Assembly: GCF_028502605.1 (NCBI RefSeq)
Contig: NC_079233.1
Span: 3,472,001 to 3,536,000, forward strand
Source: Trichoderma breve
Taxonomy: Eukaryota > Ascomycota > Sordariomycetes > Hypocreales > Hypocreaceae
Length of the DNA: 64,000 bases
Direction: 5' to 3'
Within the stretch, counting starts at the first letter, position 1, and each line of letters begins with the position of its first letter. The position numbers and the translations under genes are program-made. Below the pieces are notes generated by a model, which worked only from the letters and a program-made list of their open reading frames with translations, ran no database searches and was not told the origin of the DNA. Positions 30,572 to 43,537 of this stretch are shown here, one piece after another.

Positions 30572-32621
30572 TCACATGCCGTGGGGAGTGGCCCAGCTCA
30601 TCCTGGGGGTGCCCGTCATGGAGTCATACCGTCGGATCTGGTCAGCGACATCGCCAGAGTAGTCTAGATGGACATCTGCAAGTTCATATGGGAAGGCCGT
30701 GTACATGTGCTCCTGTTGGCCCATGTATGAAACACCGTCATCGCCAGCCACCTGTTGGTCCATCCGCGGTCCTGTCATCTGCAGCCCAAAGAGGTCCGTT
30801 GCTGTATCTGCGGAACCGAAATCCGCCCCGTGCGCCCCTGGGGTCTGGATGGCCGTCGGGTCGATCCGTGGGATGGCAATGGGCATGGAGTAGAAGCCAT
30901 CCGGCATGCTCGAGGCCGGTGGCGAGCCCAGTCCGCTCTCGATCAGTCGGTACTGGCGCCCATCGGCCAGTGACAGCTCCTGGCTGTACATCTGGCTCCT
31001 CACTCGGGCGTTTCTGGCCGCACAGCCGCCCTTTTGGCCAGATAGGGCCTTGATGGAGCTGCGTTGGCTGCTTCGCCGCATGTTGATGCCACCGCCCACG
31101 TTTGTCTGGCTGGAGCTTCGTCTGTTCGAGCGGCGCCCAGAGTTCCCCTTTCGGTATCTGGTCGTGCTCTGCACACCGTCACGAACTGCCCAATCTTCTA
31201 GGACCCATTCGTTTGCCCGCTTCGCGTCGCCTGCCAATGGCGACTCGTCCTCTACACACGTTGAGGCCGCAACTCCATCGGCGCGCTTGCGATCGCGTCT
31301 TTTGAATGCCTAGGGTCAGAAAAAAGTCAGCATGTCGGTTGTTCCAGCCCCCAAATTGTATGTATCAAACAGTGAACCAGGGAGTTGGTACTGCTGTCGG
31401 AGCAACACAAGACGCGAAGAAAAGAAAAAAGCAAAAACATAAAAAAAAGGTGGGCAGTGTCATGTAGGGCTCAATGACATGGGATCCCTGAACCCTGGAC
31501 ATAGAAAAAGAAAAGAAAACAAAATAGCTGCATATAGAGAAGCGAGGTGCTAGTTTTGGGGTCGAACTCACCGCATTCATGCTCAGGTTGTGGCGGATGC
31601 TGTTCTGCCATCCGCCCTTTTCGTTCTTAGCCTTGTTGGTGTTGTCCCGGAACCATTGGTAGAGCTCCTGCAGAGTCATAGTATAGTCTGGTCGGCTCAT
31701 CAAAGCTCTGTAGATGAGCTTCGCATATGGCTCGTCGTTCTTCTCGTCGTGTCCAACACCGCTTGCCGGAGCAGGATCGGCAGCGTTGGGCACAGCAAGG
31801 ATCGAATCCATAAAGTCTGCATCTTGGTTATCCATGGGCTCGATCTTGGGCATAACCAGAGAAGCAGGGGTCTCTGCTCGCAGACCCTCTGGAGAGCCAA
31901 CGCTCGAAGAAGGCGGGACTGCAGACAAACTTGGCATCACGTCAGAAGACGACACCGACATTTTCATGCCAGTTGGCATCTCAGTGTCGGAGTCTGCGTG
32001 GTAACTCTCTGTGTAGGGAGTGGGCATGTCTGAATAGTGTTGGGGAAGGTCCTGTGCCGACATGGGAGTGCAGACTTGAGCAAATGACTGATCTCCAGGA
32101 TGCTGCTGAGGAAAGAAGGCTGTGGTCGGTGGGTAGCCAGACACCGTCGACCATCCACTGGGAGATGTGGGCGAGTTGTCGTTGCTGCTATTGTAGATGG
32201 GTAGACATGCGCTCCCACAAACGGGTGAGTCTTGGAAGGAAATACAATTCTGGATATCTCCCGGTCCTAGAGGAGGCGATGGCCAGATGTTTTGTACCGT
32301 CGACTGATACGACATGTACGGGCTCATATACAAGCTAGCGTCGCTGCAGCAAGTCGGCGGCGAGAGAAGCTGACCTCCTTGCGGGTCTTGCAAATCGTAT
32401 TGCCCTTGTTGTTGCTGCTGGGGGAGAGCGCAAACCGCCGGAGGAAACGAACATGTATCAGGTTGGTGATGCTGTTGTCCCTGTTCAAAGCCAGATGGCA
32501 CAGTCAAGAGGGTCGCAGGTGAACAGCAAGCCATCAAGCCCGATTGCTCTAAAGGTTGGGGGTGGCGGAAATCCGTGTAGCTATCCACCGGAAGCTCCCT
32601 TTCTAAAATTGGCGACGCCAT
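30572..32621 (-). CDS. Forkhead-domain transcription factor
   Basis: Two exons, 32621-31572 and 31309-30572, with a 262-bp GT-AG intron that falls inside the DNA-binding domain (NLSMNA/AFKRR). The product is 595 aa. The frame upstream of 32621 starts only at TTG, so MASPILEREL is the chosen start. Residues 1-290 are Gln/Pro/Ser-rich and disordered, a likely activation region. The forkhead domain starts near 296 (EPYAKLIYRALMSRPDYTM) and contains helix 3 WQNSIRHNLSMNAAFKR, the base-contacting helix. After it a 25-residue charged insert (RKRADGVAAS ... ESPLAGDAKRA) precedes NEWVLEDWAV, where most family members have a short wing. The C-terminal part is basic then Gly/Ser/Pro-rich. It lacks an FHA domain, so it is not Fkh1/2 type. 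A named ortholog cannot be fixed from sequence alone. Confidence 0.88.
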
Positions 32622-35196
32622 AGAATGACAGACAGCGGGAGGCTTTGGAGACAAAGGGGGAAGGGAAAGTGTGTCGAAAGAGAGCAAAGAATGCTAGCAA
32701 AAGGAGGTAGTTGTTTTGCTTGGCCCGGAGACTTCTTTGCTCAAAGTAGAAGAAGGAAGCCTAGATGTCGTAACAACGCCGTCAGGGGACGGGAAAAATG
32801 GGAAAAAGTGATGACCCAAGGAGATATGTAAGTGGAGGCGGCCAAGTGTCACAAGAATGGCAGTATGGAACACCCGAGCTATGGGAGTTATGAGGGGGGA
32901 AACAAAGGCAGCCGACGGGATGACAGTGATGAGAAGACGAAAAAACGAGTGAGAGAGGGAGGGAAGACAAAGTTTGTAAGGTTCTTTGGAGCAAAATAGA
33001 AGTGTCCAGCTCTTGCTTCTCGTCGAGTTAGTCCTGACAGCACAGATCTTGTGGGTAGAGTGAAGCTATTTATCAAAATCTTGTGGAGAGGACTCTGATA
33101 GATAGAGGCTGCCCGTGCCATGGGGTAGAAGAAGCATGCTCGCCGCTCTCTGTCACCACTACCAGGGTGTCGAAGCTCCCAGCTCCGGGAAGAGAATCAT
33201 CCCAGATCGGCCGCTCCGGGGCGTGTGAGCAAAGTTGTTGCATCGGCACACCGTGGACACTAGTGAGGTGCCTGCTCAAACCTTGCCCCCTCCAATAGGT
33301 GGACCGGGTACGCTTGAGTACACGAGCCATCTTCTTTGTGCGCCACCTCTCTGATAGTGCGTGTGTATGTGCGCTCGTGCATGTGCAGGAGGAGAGCAGC
33401 GCGGGAGAGGGAGTGGACGAGAGAGATAGAGAGAAGCAAGGCGTGTGCGAAAGTTTCCTGGGTGACATGTATGGCCATGTACACGTTCCCTTGTGGACTG
33501 GTCAAGTGTAGTCCTGGCCCCAAGACCGGGCAGATGGAGTCTTTTGGTGCCGTTCTGTCGAGACCTTGTCAACAAGCAGGCAGCTCAGGGTTCGCCGTGT
33601 AACCCCCATGAACCAGCACACACACAAAGTCTGGCAGGTTCTCAATCGGGCCATCCTTCATCCTTTCTCCTGTCTCTTTAGAAGTAGCCACCAGTTACAC
33701 TGTGAGTAACGCGGGCAAGGCTCGTTGAAACAGTGCCGGGTGGATGTCGATGTGTATGAGATGGCCGGCCGGCATAACCTTAGGCGACAGTTTTGTGTGA
33801 CAGAGCCAGGGTCAGGAGAGAGAGCGAGAGAAGAAGGGAGCCATGTGGTAGCCACAAGATTTCGACAGCAGTGGATAGGAATCCTGGCCAATGCTGCCAT
33901 CTCTGCCACCGTCCTGGCCGCTGCCATCGCTTCTCTGCCATCCCATCCCATCCCATCATCCCATCATCCCAAGCTTCAAGAGACCACAAGTCAGAAGTCT
34001 CCACCTCCTCTCTACACGGACCACGGGTATTGCTGGTCATTATTGGTCTATTTACGAACCGCTCTTTGCCATCGGCGAATGTAGCCCTTCTCATTGGCAG
34101 CAACGCGGGATCCAAGGCTTGGGCCGACGGCTCGCTGCATTCAACACACCGGTAAGGAGAGATGTAATGGAATCCCGCTGAACCGTCTATTTGTAACCCA
34201 TGCTGACAGGGGTGGGGCAGACCGAAGCTTCCAAAGGAATCCTTCCATGTAATATGTACATCAAAGAAGGGCCGCGGCATCGGCTGAAGGCCTTAGGGGA
34301 AAGAAAGGTGCATTCCGCGTATGTCAGGAGACGATTCCGGAAACAAGATGCATTAGGCGATGCCAGCTGAGTTACCAATGTTTGATTGCCCTTCGTTTCG
34401 CATTGATTCATGCCAATAGTCATGCAGCCAAGGGCAGGAGAACGCCTTGCGTCAAGCCACTCCATCCCATCCAGTAGCCTTTGAGGTCCTCTCTCTCCAG
34501 GCCCTCCCCAGCGGACCTTATCTCTAGTCAGAAGCGTCAGCCGACTCTTCTAGAACACCGGCAAGAAGCATCAGGCGTCAAGCACAAAGATCCTCCTCAG
34601 ATCTTCCGAGATGTCGGGCTTTTCCCCTGCAGAGGATCACCAAAGTCTCCAGAGAAGGAAGGCTGCTGAACCTTCGCGAAGCATTCTAGCCTCAGGAGTG
34701 GGACGCGACCATCTTCTCCCGTAGAATGTGCGACGGGAAACAAAACGTGTGCGAATGTTCCTGATTCAGCGACCAGGAGATGGTTTAGCATCGGCGCATT
34801 GAAGTCCGGGAGGGCGGCAGACTGTGCACAATTTTGTGAATACCACGCGCAAAGAATCTGCCAATGCCGTCGATGGCCGCAAATTGGCTGTCTTTCCTTG
34901 CTTTTTGTTTATTAGCTGAAATAGATATCCTGCCGCTCTAGCTCTCTGTGTCTTTCTAGCTTTGTTTCCTCATGTTTAGTGGATCGAAGAGCTGGTACTA
35001 TTATTACGGTGTACCTGTATCATCAATTCATTTGTTCTCTTCGCTTCTTTTTGCCATTTTTTCTCTTTTCCTTTCTTCTTTTTAAAAATGTTCATATCCT
35101 TGGCAGGTAAAGCCAGGAAGCCGCTTTGCCGAGATCACAGGATCTCTCTTATTCCATAAACAAAAGTCTGGAGAGCATACGCTGACCAGCCCATGA
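32622..35196. other. Long 5' region of the forkhead gene
   Basis: 2.6 kb upstream of the forkhead ATG and downstream of Cactin. It contains a (CCCAT)/(CCCATCAT) repeat at 33938-33970 and many short frames in all directions, consistent with a long leader and extended promoter. No gene is supported. Confidence 0.5.
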
Positions 35197-36946
35197 TTAT
35201 TTTCTGTAAAAGATCTACAAACCCTCTAGTTAGTGACTGTTCTTTTACTCGTTGGGCTTCTTCTCTCATCCATCCCCCGGCGGGTGCTTCTGTCATCCTT
35301 ACCTTTTTAAACTGAAAGTGCAATTGTAAGATTCCCTGCAAGGTCACAGCGTTAGCTCAGTGGACAAGGTCAAGGATGGCTAATGCAAGGGAAGAGAACG
35401 ACAAGGGCACAAGCCCAGCTAAGGAACCGCGCTTGTGGCGGCTGTCTCAGAACTGGTGGGCACCCTTTGGTGGCGCTGTGTAGGATTGCATCTAAATCAA
35501 GCCAGACCAGGCTGGGCATGACCAAGACAGAGCAGCAAACCGGGTAATGGGGAAATGGCGGCCTCGTACCTTGTCGAATGAGCTTCTAAAGCCACGCTCC
35601 TTCTTGGCACTATAGTCCCATTCACGGTCGACAATGCGGAACGCAATGTCTTCGTACGGAGGTCCCGCGATGAAGCGGATGAGACAAGTGTCTACTTCGC
35701 CCGCGGCAGCAAACGATTCTCCGCGACGCCTGCCGTGCTCGCGGATGATTTTGAATGTCGGGGCCTTGGTCTTGTCTACCAAATCCGGGTAGAAGATGTT
35801 GAACTTGTATCCCTGCACCACCTTGGGAGGGGGGTTATCATGGTCGTAGTGCGTCTGGTTGTACTTGTTCCATTCGTAGCCCATCTGCACGCGGTTGAAA
35901 TACCTAGGCTTGCGAGCCTGATACTTGTCTGTCCACTGCGGGGGTTTCGAGCCGTCCGGCAGGGCCTCTTCAGCCGCAAAAACCTCTTCGTTTTCAGATA
36001 CTCCACGTGCCGCTTCTCTGTCGTATAGCGCCATGGTGGCTTGAGAATCGTCCTCGTTCCTGGTTTCAAATGCATCCGCTTTGCTTGCTGGGGCCTTGGC
36101 GCCACCTGAACTATGGCTGCTGATGCCCATACCGCCGGCGGACAGGCCGCTGTTCTTGGATGTCTCTGTTGAGCGAGGCACCTGGCTTGCAAGCCGCTCC
36201 TTCTTCTTGGTTTCAATGTCCTCCGCTATGCGAGCCAGCGTGGCTTTGGCCTTCCATACCCTGAGGCTGCGGAGCAATTGCTCCCAGTAGTCCGTATCAA
36301 TGTCCTCATTGGACCGCAGCTTGGCCTTGATCTGCTGCTCCAGGGTCTCGAGCTGATCAAACGACTTGGGCGCCAGAATCTTGTCAATGTCGTCCGCAAC
36401 GCTGTTGACCACTCTCCCCTCATGTCCCTGCGGGTCCAACTTGGCCCTCCGATCTGCGCACAGCGTCCGCAGGGCCTCCCAGTACCGACGGTTTCGCGAG
36501 TCCGTCTCCAGCACATGGTATGACACAATGTTCGAATCGAGCTCGGAGATCTGCGCGGCAGAAGACAGATCTTGTATGACCTTTGTCGGTGCATCCACCT
36601 CGATCTCATCGTCGATTTCGTCGTCATCGAAGGCGTCGCGGTCCGCGTCGATGTAGCGCAGGTTGAAGGCCAGGACATCGATCGGCTTCGCCCGTCCCTC
36701 GCGCACCCGGATGTCAGCCTTCTTCTTCGCCTGCTTCAGCACGAACTTGTCCTCGTCGGCCACGAACTGCCGTGACTGCTCGTCCTGGCTCAGGTATTTG
36801 GCGGCATTGCGTGCGGTCGTCGATGGACCTGGTCGGCTCGGTTTGGACACGCGGTTGCCTGAATCGGATCGCGGCGCCGTGGGTTCTCGACGGCCAGACG
36901 ATGAGCCTCTCGAGTCCGCGATCATGGCTCGCCTTCCAGGATCCAT
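35197..36946 (-). CDS. Cactin, spliceosome-associated protein
   Basis: Three exons: 36946-35570, 35335-35303 (33 nt) and 35214-35197 (18 nt including stop). All introns are phase 0: GTACGA...GCAG (234 bp, with GCTAAC branch site) and GTAAGG...GTAG (88 bp). The product is 475 aa. The frame upstream uses GTG, so ATG at 36946 (MDPGRRAM) is the start. The mid domain contains RYWEALRTLCADRR-type sequence. The C-terminal Cactin domain contains KPRYFNRVQMGYEWNKYNQTH, PPPKVVQGYKFNIFYPDLVD, FIAGPPYEDIAFRIVDREWD and ends GILQLHFQFKKIFYRK, matching the conserved end of the family. Cactin acts in pre-mRNA splicing fidelity in the nucleus. Without the two small exons the frame would end in an unrelated tail. 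Confidence 0.93.
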
Positions 36947-37702
36947 TGTTTCGAGAGTGGGAGTTGAGGCGCGCGCAGACAACCAGCGAGAGGTAGTTGA
37001 GGTGTTGGCTGGGAATCTCACTTGTCGTTAGTCGCTCGGTATTTACTCTCCGATAAGCTTTTTTAGTCTGGTCCGCTAAAATCAGATCATAGCAAGGTCT
37101 TGTTGTTGCTCCATCCCTAAAGCTTCCCGTCAAGTAGCGTCACATGACAACCCGCCGCACTCACTTACCCTAGATGAGAAGGCAGTGGAAGGGGGTTTTT
37201 AGTCAGGGTGGCAATAATAGCTATTACTGGAAATATTAAAGAATTTGAAAAGAGACAGTGATCTAAGATAAGGTAGGGATTTTGCAATAATAGGGTTTAA
37301 TATATGTTGTTGATATGATGTAAGACTAATGAAGAGGAAGTACTTTACATAGGTTGACAAAGGAGCGAACAAGTATCACGGGTAACACCACATGGAGCAT
37401 GGTAAAATTGCAACGCCCATTACCTCGAGTAGAAACACTTGGCGAAATTCAATGACGAAAGTAACATATATAAAGTATGTAGGTATATATAGCGCATATA
37501 TAAATCATCAGATAATACTCATTCACACATGTCTAAATCCCATGACGAAACGCCTCATTCGCCCAAGGGTATCCTAAAGCATTCCCCAGCTTGTCCCCCA
37601 TAACTTGTATATAGTTGAGTGCTTCTCCCTCCAAACCAATGGTTCGGTATACATACAGTGTAGCGGCGTCAAAAGTATTTACCCAGGTCAGGTGTCTTGC
37701 TT
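36947..37702. other. Intergenic region between the Cactin start and the Zn2Cys6 gene stop
   Basis: 756 bp: the Cactin promoter side and the 3' UTR of the Zn2Cys6 gene. It is AT-rich in 37190-37530 with repeated TATATA. No gene is seen. Confidence 0.5.
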
Positions 37703-40651
37703 TCACCAGCCCTGCTTCGGCGGTGCACCATACTGTGCGCCACCCATTCCCAGGCCGCGAATGCTCTGGCTCCAATCCTGCCAATTGAAGTCAGCTCCCA
37801 GCATGTCGGCATCTTCCATTTCGAATTTCTGATTCGATGGCGCAAATGACTCGGGCCAGAGATATGGTGGAACGTGGTGTTGTTCCTCTTTGGGCTGCTG
37901 GTTTTGGTTCTGCAGTAGCAGTGCCTGCTGCTGCCTGTCATCCATGCCCATCGCCGGGCCGCTCCCATTATCCATGCCGACCGACCCTACGTTCCAAAGC
38001 TCGGCCATGGTGACGCTGTTCTGTGCCATAATATCATTCATATACTCCATGGTGACGTTGGAGAGGTCCATGGACATTTGGGGTTCAGCATCGGCCTGTG
38101 GCTGTACCTGTGGTTGCTGGAAGTGTGGTCCGGCCAATGCTTGCTGTGATGAAGTATTGGTATCTTTAGATATAGGAAAGGTGGCTGGCGTTTGCTGTGC
38201 AGAGTTGGGGAGAGACACTGGTATGGGCGCATCCAGATGGACCATGGCTCTCCATCTGTCTCTGACCTGCTGCATCCTGGCTTCAGCGCCGGGGATGGGA
38301 TCGAATCGCCGCTGAGATGCCTTTATCCTCTCTGCGAGATCCAATCGCTTGGCCTCCTCGGGGTTGGCCCTTAGACGCACCACCTCCAATTCCTGGTATC
38401 TCTTGGCTCTGATGAATAATTTACGCAAGGGAAGGAACACGGAAGCGTGATCAGCCCTCTTGATGTTTTCCGATAGATCTTTGTCGTATCCATTGACAGC
38501 CTCCCAGCCGCGCTCCACGAGCGCCGTCCAAGGACGACGGCACGTCTCAACCAGTACGTAGGCAATCGCGTGCCAGTTGGTATATGTCCTAAATAGCCAT
38601 CGGTATTGTTTGCCTCTAGGATCCATGTTTAATTTGTGGTTGTATTCAATGATTTCGATAGAAGCAATGTAAATTCGCTCGCGGATGTCGGTCGTAAGCT
38701 CACTATCGGTGCCCGGGAACAGCATCGACTGGTAGGTGATGAGGCACATCTTGGCCATGATGATGCGGGATATCATAGCCGCTACCCAATACAGAGCGTC
38801 AACGTCCTCTTCCAGGTGTTGAAGGAATTTGTCTTCGATTCTCTTATAGAATTCAATGAGGAGCTGCTCCTTTTCCGCAACCGTGTTGATTCCGACCTTT
38901 GTACACGAGTTCTTACCATTTGATGCCTCGTGTAAGCGTCTCGACATGGCGCAAACCTCGAACCTCACCAGAGAAATGGTAGTGTCCGACTTTCCCTCCC
39001 TTGCTACTGGAATTTGGGTGCCCGTGGGCGTAATGTCGGAATCGTTGATGGCGGTAGGGAACTGAGTGTCAAAATCTCCCTCTGCAACAATCAAGTCGGT
39101 GCCCATTTCTTCCGAGGAACGAAAGTCCAAAGTAAGGATGGCCCACCAAAGACGCCGTCTCTGTTCTGTGTCATATGGAGAGAGCCCAAAGTTAGTTCCA
39201 TCACGGTGAATACCTAGACCTTGTGCGATCCGAATCAAGAGGCCAGTGAGGGACCAGGCAAAGCGTGTTTCGTCGTGCCGCCTGACCACAAGAAGGAACA
39301 GCGTGAGCGCCTGGACGACTGCAAAATCAGATGTATTTAGGAAGTTTGCCTTGGCAAGCGACTGCTCGACAGCAAAGCGAAACTGTGCAAGTAACTCTTC
39401 TTTGCCTGTACCAAAATTGGTTTGAACCTAGAGCCATGTTAGAGATACAACGGTCAAAGCTTTCGATAGAGGACTATCGGACAGGTTGGAATGACTTACA
39501 TCAGCTTCCTCGAGCGTTACAACGGCGGCAAAATATACCGCAAAGACTAACGTTTCATTACCAGGGGTTAGCTTTTCCGGATTCCTCCGGGCCTCCCGCA
39601 GTATAGCCTCCATGGTTGGAACATGGAGTATTTTGAGTAATGGATCGACGTTTTCTAGATAGACCGACCAGAGAAACGTGCCGTGGGAGGGTAAGGGATG
39701 ACATTTTTGTAGATTGACATCGATGGACCTATACCCCAGGATGAATGCATGATGGTCATAAACGGAGCTCGCAGCAGTGGTGGGTGAATCGATGGGCGGC
39801 GATTCTTCAAACTCAGAATCGTCGGCGTCTTCGTCGGTCAGCTTTTGTGTTTCCTCGCGGATGGCGTCCAGCTGTACATATGATGTATCTCGTTAGCAAG
39901 AGGAATTTGTTTTGGTGCCGCCCTTGCAACAAAGGGCTGTAGAGTAGGAAAGGGGGACCCGTACCTCATCGTTTAACCTCGACCAGAATCCACTACTAAC
40001 ATAACGAGAAGTGCCCTTGTTATCATTCAAGACCAGTCGACCCAGCTGCTTCCGGCTCTCTCTCATCAGCCGTGATTCACCGCCATCTCCGGTAGAGTGG
40101 CTATCGCTATCGCCCGCAAGCCCTGAGGCGAGTGCACCCAAGCTGGTAGATTTTGCCCGCTGAGCTATGGGGGATCCTTCGTTGGAGGGCGAGTCGCCGG
40201 TGGACGACACTCTGGCGCCCGTCTCGATTTCGATCTGGCCGCTCAATTCCTCGACGATGCCCTCCAGTTTCTTGAGCCTCTTGACCAGCTCAACCTCGCG
40301 CTGGCTCGTCGCCTTGGGAGGGGCATTCGGGTCCTTGGGCCGGTGCTGGCGCGGCGCACGGCCAGGAGCGGGAAAGACGCATGGGATGAGGGCGCGGCGG
40401 CAGTTGGAGCACGGCATCTGCTTGTCGCATCGCACCTTGCGCCTCCGGCAGGTGACGCAGGATCGCGGATTCAGCAGCGGTGTTCCCGAGTCACCCGGGG
40501 CCATGACGGGGCCATAGTGGGCATCAGGCCCGGTCGTCTGATAGATGGTGACGTTGTTCGGATGGTGCGGCGACGATGCGCTCTGCTCGGCCATGTTCTG
40601 CTGCGGCGACGTCGCAGAGGCGGAGGCGCTGAAGTCGAAATTCGCCGCCAT
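37703..40651 (-). CDS. Zn2Cys6 fungal-specific transcription factor
   Basis: Three exons, 40651-39965, 39871-39500 and 39427-37703, with GT-AG introns of 93 and 72 bp, all phase 0. The product is 927 aa. The binuclear zinc cluster lies at 65-91 with spacing C-x2-C-x6-C-x5-C-x2-C-x6-C (C65, C68, C75, C81, C84, C91), followed by a basic linker and a short leucine-containing coiled coil (VELVKRLKKLEGIVEELSGQI). The middle carries the fungal-specific transcription factor domain (ALTLFLLVVRRHDETRFAWSLTGLLIRIAQGLGIHRDG; RRRLWWAILTLD), known as PF04082. The C-terminal 150 residues are Gln/Pro/Met-rich, a likely activation region ending GMGGAQYGAPPKQGW. DNA target and pathway cannot be named. A 2.9-kb upstream region suggests complex control. 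Confidence 0.92.
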
Positions 40652-43537
40652 TGCGTCTCTCTCTCCCGCCTCTTTTCCTTCTATGTTGGTCGTGTCCGTA
40701 TGTGCCGTGTCGCTGGAAAGGCGTGCCGGGAAATCGATGACCTCACAAACGGGATGGCAACTTCAAATTTCGGACTGACAACTAATGACGCAGGGCTCGG
40801 GTGAGATACAAGTCTGCCAGCGGTCTGCTCGTCCGCGGAACGCACTTGAGGGGGGGCCTGAATCGCATCAATGCTGTGGCAGCTCCGGCGGTGCAACGGA
40901 TTCAAGCGCTTTACAATACAAACAGCAGGGCGGCAAAGACGTGAATCGTTGGTTGATAAAGGAAAAGATGGCGATTTGCAGACGGGAACAAGCTCTGGAC
41001 TCAAGTGGGGAGGGAGTTACTAGGAAGAGCGAAAGGGAAAACCTTCAAGCCACAGTGGGCTGGCTGGGTGGTAGATTGGCAGAGCTGCAGGTGGTGGAGA
41101 CGCTGTGGCCGGCCTGGGGACTGTGGCATTGCCCAAATCGGGCGGCTACTTGATCGTTATTTGCCATGCCCAGAGACAGTCGGCGTCTGAGCCGTATCCG
41201 TGAGCCTTTCACCTCGACTCCAGCTGGAACGTTGGCATGCATAGGGCACACAGCGTATCGAAGCCACTGTATGTACGCCTGGTGTTCCGCCGGATAAACG
41301 CCTGTGACGGCACAGTAGCTTTGCACCGCCACAGCCTTGGTACAGGTACTTTGGCATGTGCCTGTCAGCAGTGTGACAAAGCGCGAGCATGTAAGCCTGG
41401 AAATAGGGACTAACAATTACCAGGGTAGGCAGGTGTCGTCTTACGCTGTTCCCGGGCACGGAGATCCATCCATAAGACTATTATCGCCTGGCTTGGCGAC
41501 TCTTCCTGGCCATTGATTCTATGGATGGGTACTAAAGGTGGACATTAAGACACAGAAAAAGAGCATCGATGAAAATTCTGCACCTTTGGAAAGAGATGCC
41601 GATAGTACCTATACCTGTCTATGCGACATGAGGAGCAGTTCCCGCAAATCAGCCCCCACAGGATCCGTTCTAGAACTGTGGACACACCAAAGAATTGTTT
41701 AAAATAGGTGTTGGCAGACGTCTTTTTGTTTGACCAATTTGTAATCCGGCCCCCCCTCGGCGCCGGCCGTACTCACGGTCTTGCACTGGAGCAGGTCCGT
41801 GGAATAGTATCCATGGATCCAAAACGGTTGGCGCTGCGGCCAAGAGATAGAAAACTCGATCCTTCGGACTTTAGATACTTAATCTGTTTATGGTCGCACA
41901 CGCTTACTGTGCAGCATGACAACGCAGCCCTGACGTCGACTACTAGTTTTGCTGTGAATCGAACTTATCCCGGCGTTCTCTTCGCTCTGCCAGGTACCCA
42001 GATAGCCGGCAGATACGGCTTGCAAATTATATGGAGCTTCCAAGGTATATCCGTAGTATATTTCCGTGTGGCTGCAACGTTTTCGCTACTTTTTGGTACC
42101 ACCTACGTCTATGATCTCAGCGGAAGCCCTTGATATCTTTTTGCGGTAACTCGTGGGCTGTTGGCGGCGCCCGTTCCACTTCAATGTTAGTTCGGCTCAT
42201 GTCTTCATCCGACCCAGATCAGATAGTGAGTGCCCAACGTTGTACAAAAATGGTTGCTCGAATCAATTGATGCGACAACTTCTCCCTGCAGCACAGAAAT
42301 GCCAGCACTTCGGCTGGGTTCTGAGCCCAGGGCACCGGGTCCAATGTCTGCAATACTCTACATGTAGGTTTTTACGACGACCCACCTCCCTCGCCCAGCA
42401 ATCACCCCGCACGTGGTGTGGGGGATGGCGAATCAAGCAGCCTCGATATAAATGGACGGAGCCAGAGCCGCTCAGGCTTGCAGCAGCTGGTTGACCGGTT
42501 CCAGTGTGTATTGCGAGCATCACCGCCTCATGCCGGGGGAATGGATGGATGGATTGGCCTCGTTGCATCCAACACTGGCCCCCATCGGGGTCCAATCAGT
42601 GGCCACTTGGCCATTGACGTTGGGCTGCATCCCACCGGCACTAACATGGGAGAAAACATCGCGAACGCATAGAAACTCGCCTATTACCTACAGTAGCCGC
42701 TAGGCGGGAACTTGTTTCCACTTGTTGCCGCCAATTTTTTTCTATCATATTTCCAGATTGAATCAGGTACGTGAGCGATTGAAGTCCGGATTGCATCGAC
42801 GCTCGACGGATATAGGCGAGGTCAGGCATATGTGCAGTTGCTGCAACGCAACACAGTGGGTATTTGGGCGCTTACCGCGCTGCAAGTATGGTTGCATACG
42901 TCTTACGGTCAGTTCGAGTGTGTTGCCGTGGCTTGAAGCGCAGACAGTGATAAACCTTGTCCACCAATAGAGGATGGGATCCATGAGTGAGCTATGCTCG
43001 ACGAGTGTCGAGCGCCTAGCGTACTGTCGAGATGACCTCATGTCGCACACCACCATGCGGAAGCAGAGTATCGACAACAGACTCGCAGGCCAAGACATCT
43101 CACCCATTGGCCATGCAGATAATTAATTTACAGACTGCAGAAGTTGTGCCTCAGCTCTGTTGGATTGAGAGCCGACCACGTGCCTTTGTGAAGTCGAGGA
43201 GGTCACTGAGCCTGTTTGTGGTGTCCTCGCAGAGCCGCAAACTGAGATGTGGTGCTGTATTATTGGCGATTCCGCGAGACACTAGGTTGTCGTGGCCCGA
43301 GCCTGATGAAGAATGATGGTCGGGACGGCAATGGGGATGCCAGACCGCATATCCTCTGGCCGACAGACGGCCATGAGCTGATGTCTGTAAGGGAAACAGA
43401 GGGGATTTAAAGAGATGCGGCTGCCCCGGCGTGAATGTTGCGGCTTTCTGGTCTTCAATAATTCAAGTTCCTCGGTGTTTTCACCTGCAAAGTACTCGTT
43501 CAATTCAACACCTAGACCAACAAAGGCCTTATTCAAC
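40652..43537. other. Intergenic region upstream of the Zn2Cys6 gene and the small spliced gene
   Basis: 2.9 kb between divergent starts. Short frames such as those around 41700-42130 begin at non-ATG codons and look unprotein-like. I see no RNA gene or repeat of note. Confidence 0.5.

Noticed and set aside
35350..35365. tRNA A-box-like GTTAGCTCAGTGG
   Set aside because: It lies in the Cactin intron, there is no B box (GGTTCRANNCC) at the right distance, and no cloverleaf can be drawn.
36947..37021. 25-residue N-terminal extension of Cactin
   Set aside because: It begins at GTG and is not family-like; the ATG at 36946 is better.
40140..40185. Reverse-strand TAGCTCAGCGG resembling a tRNA A box
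   Set aside because: It lies inside the coding sequence of the Zn2Cys6 gene and has no B box partner.
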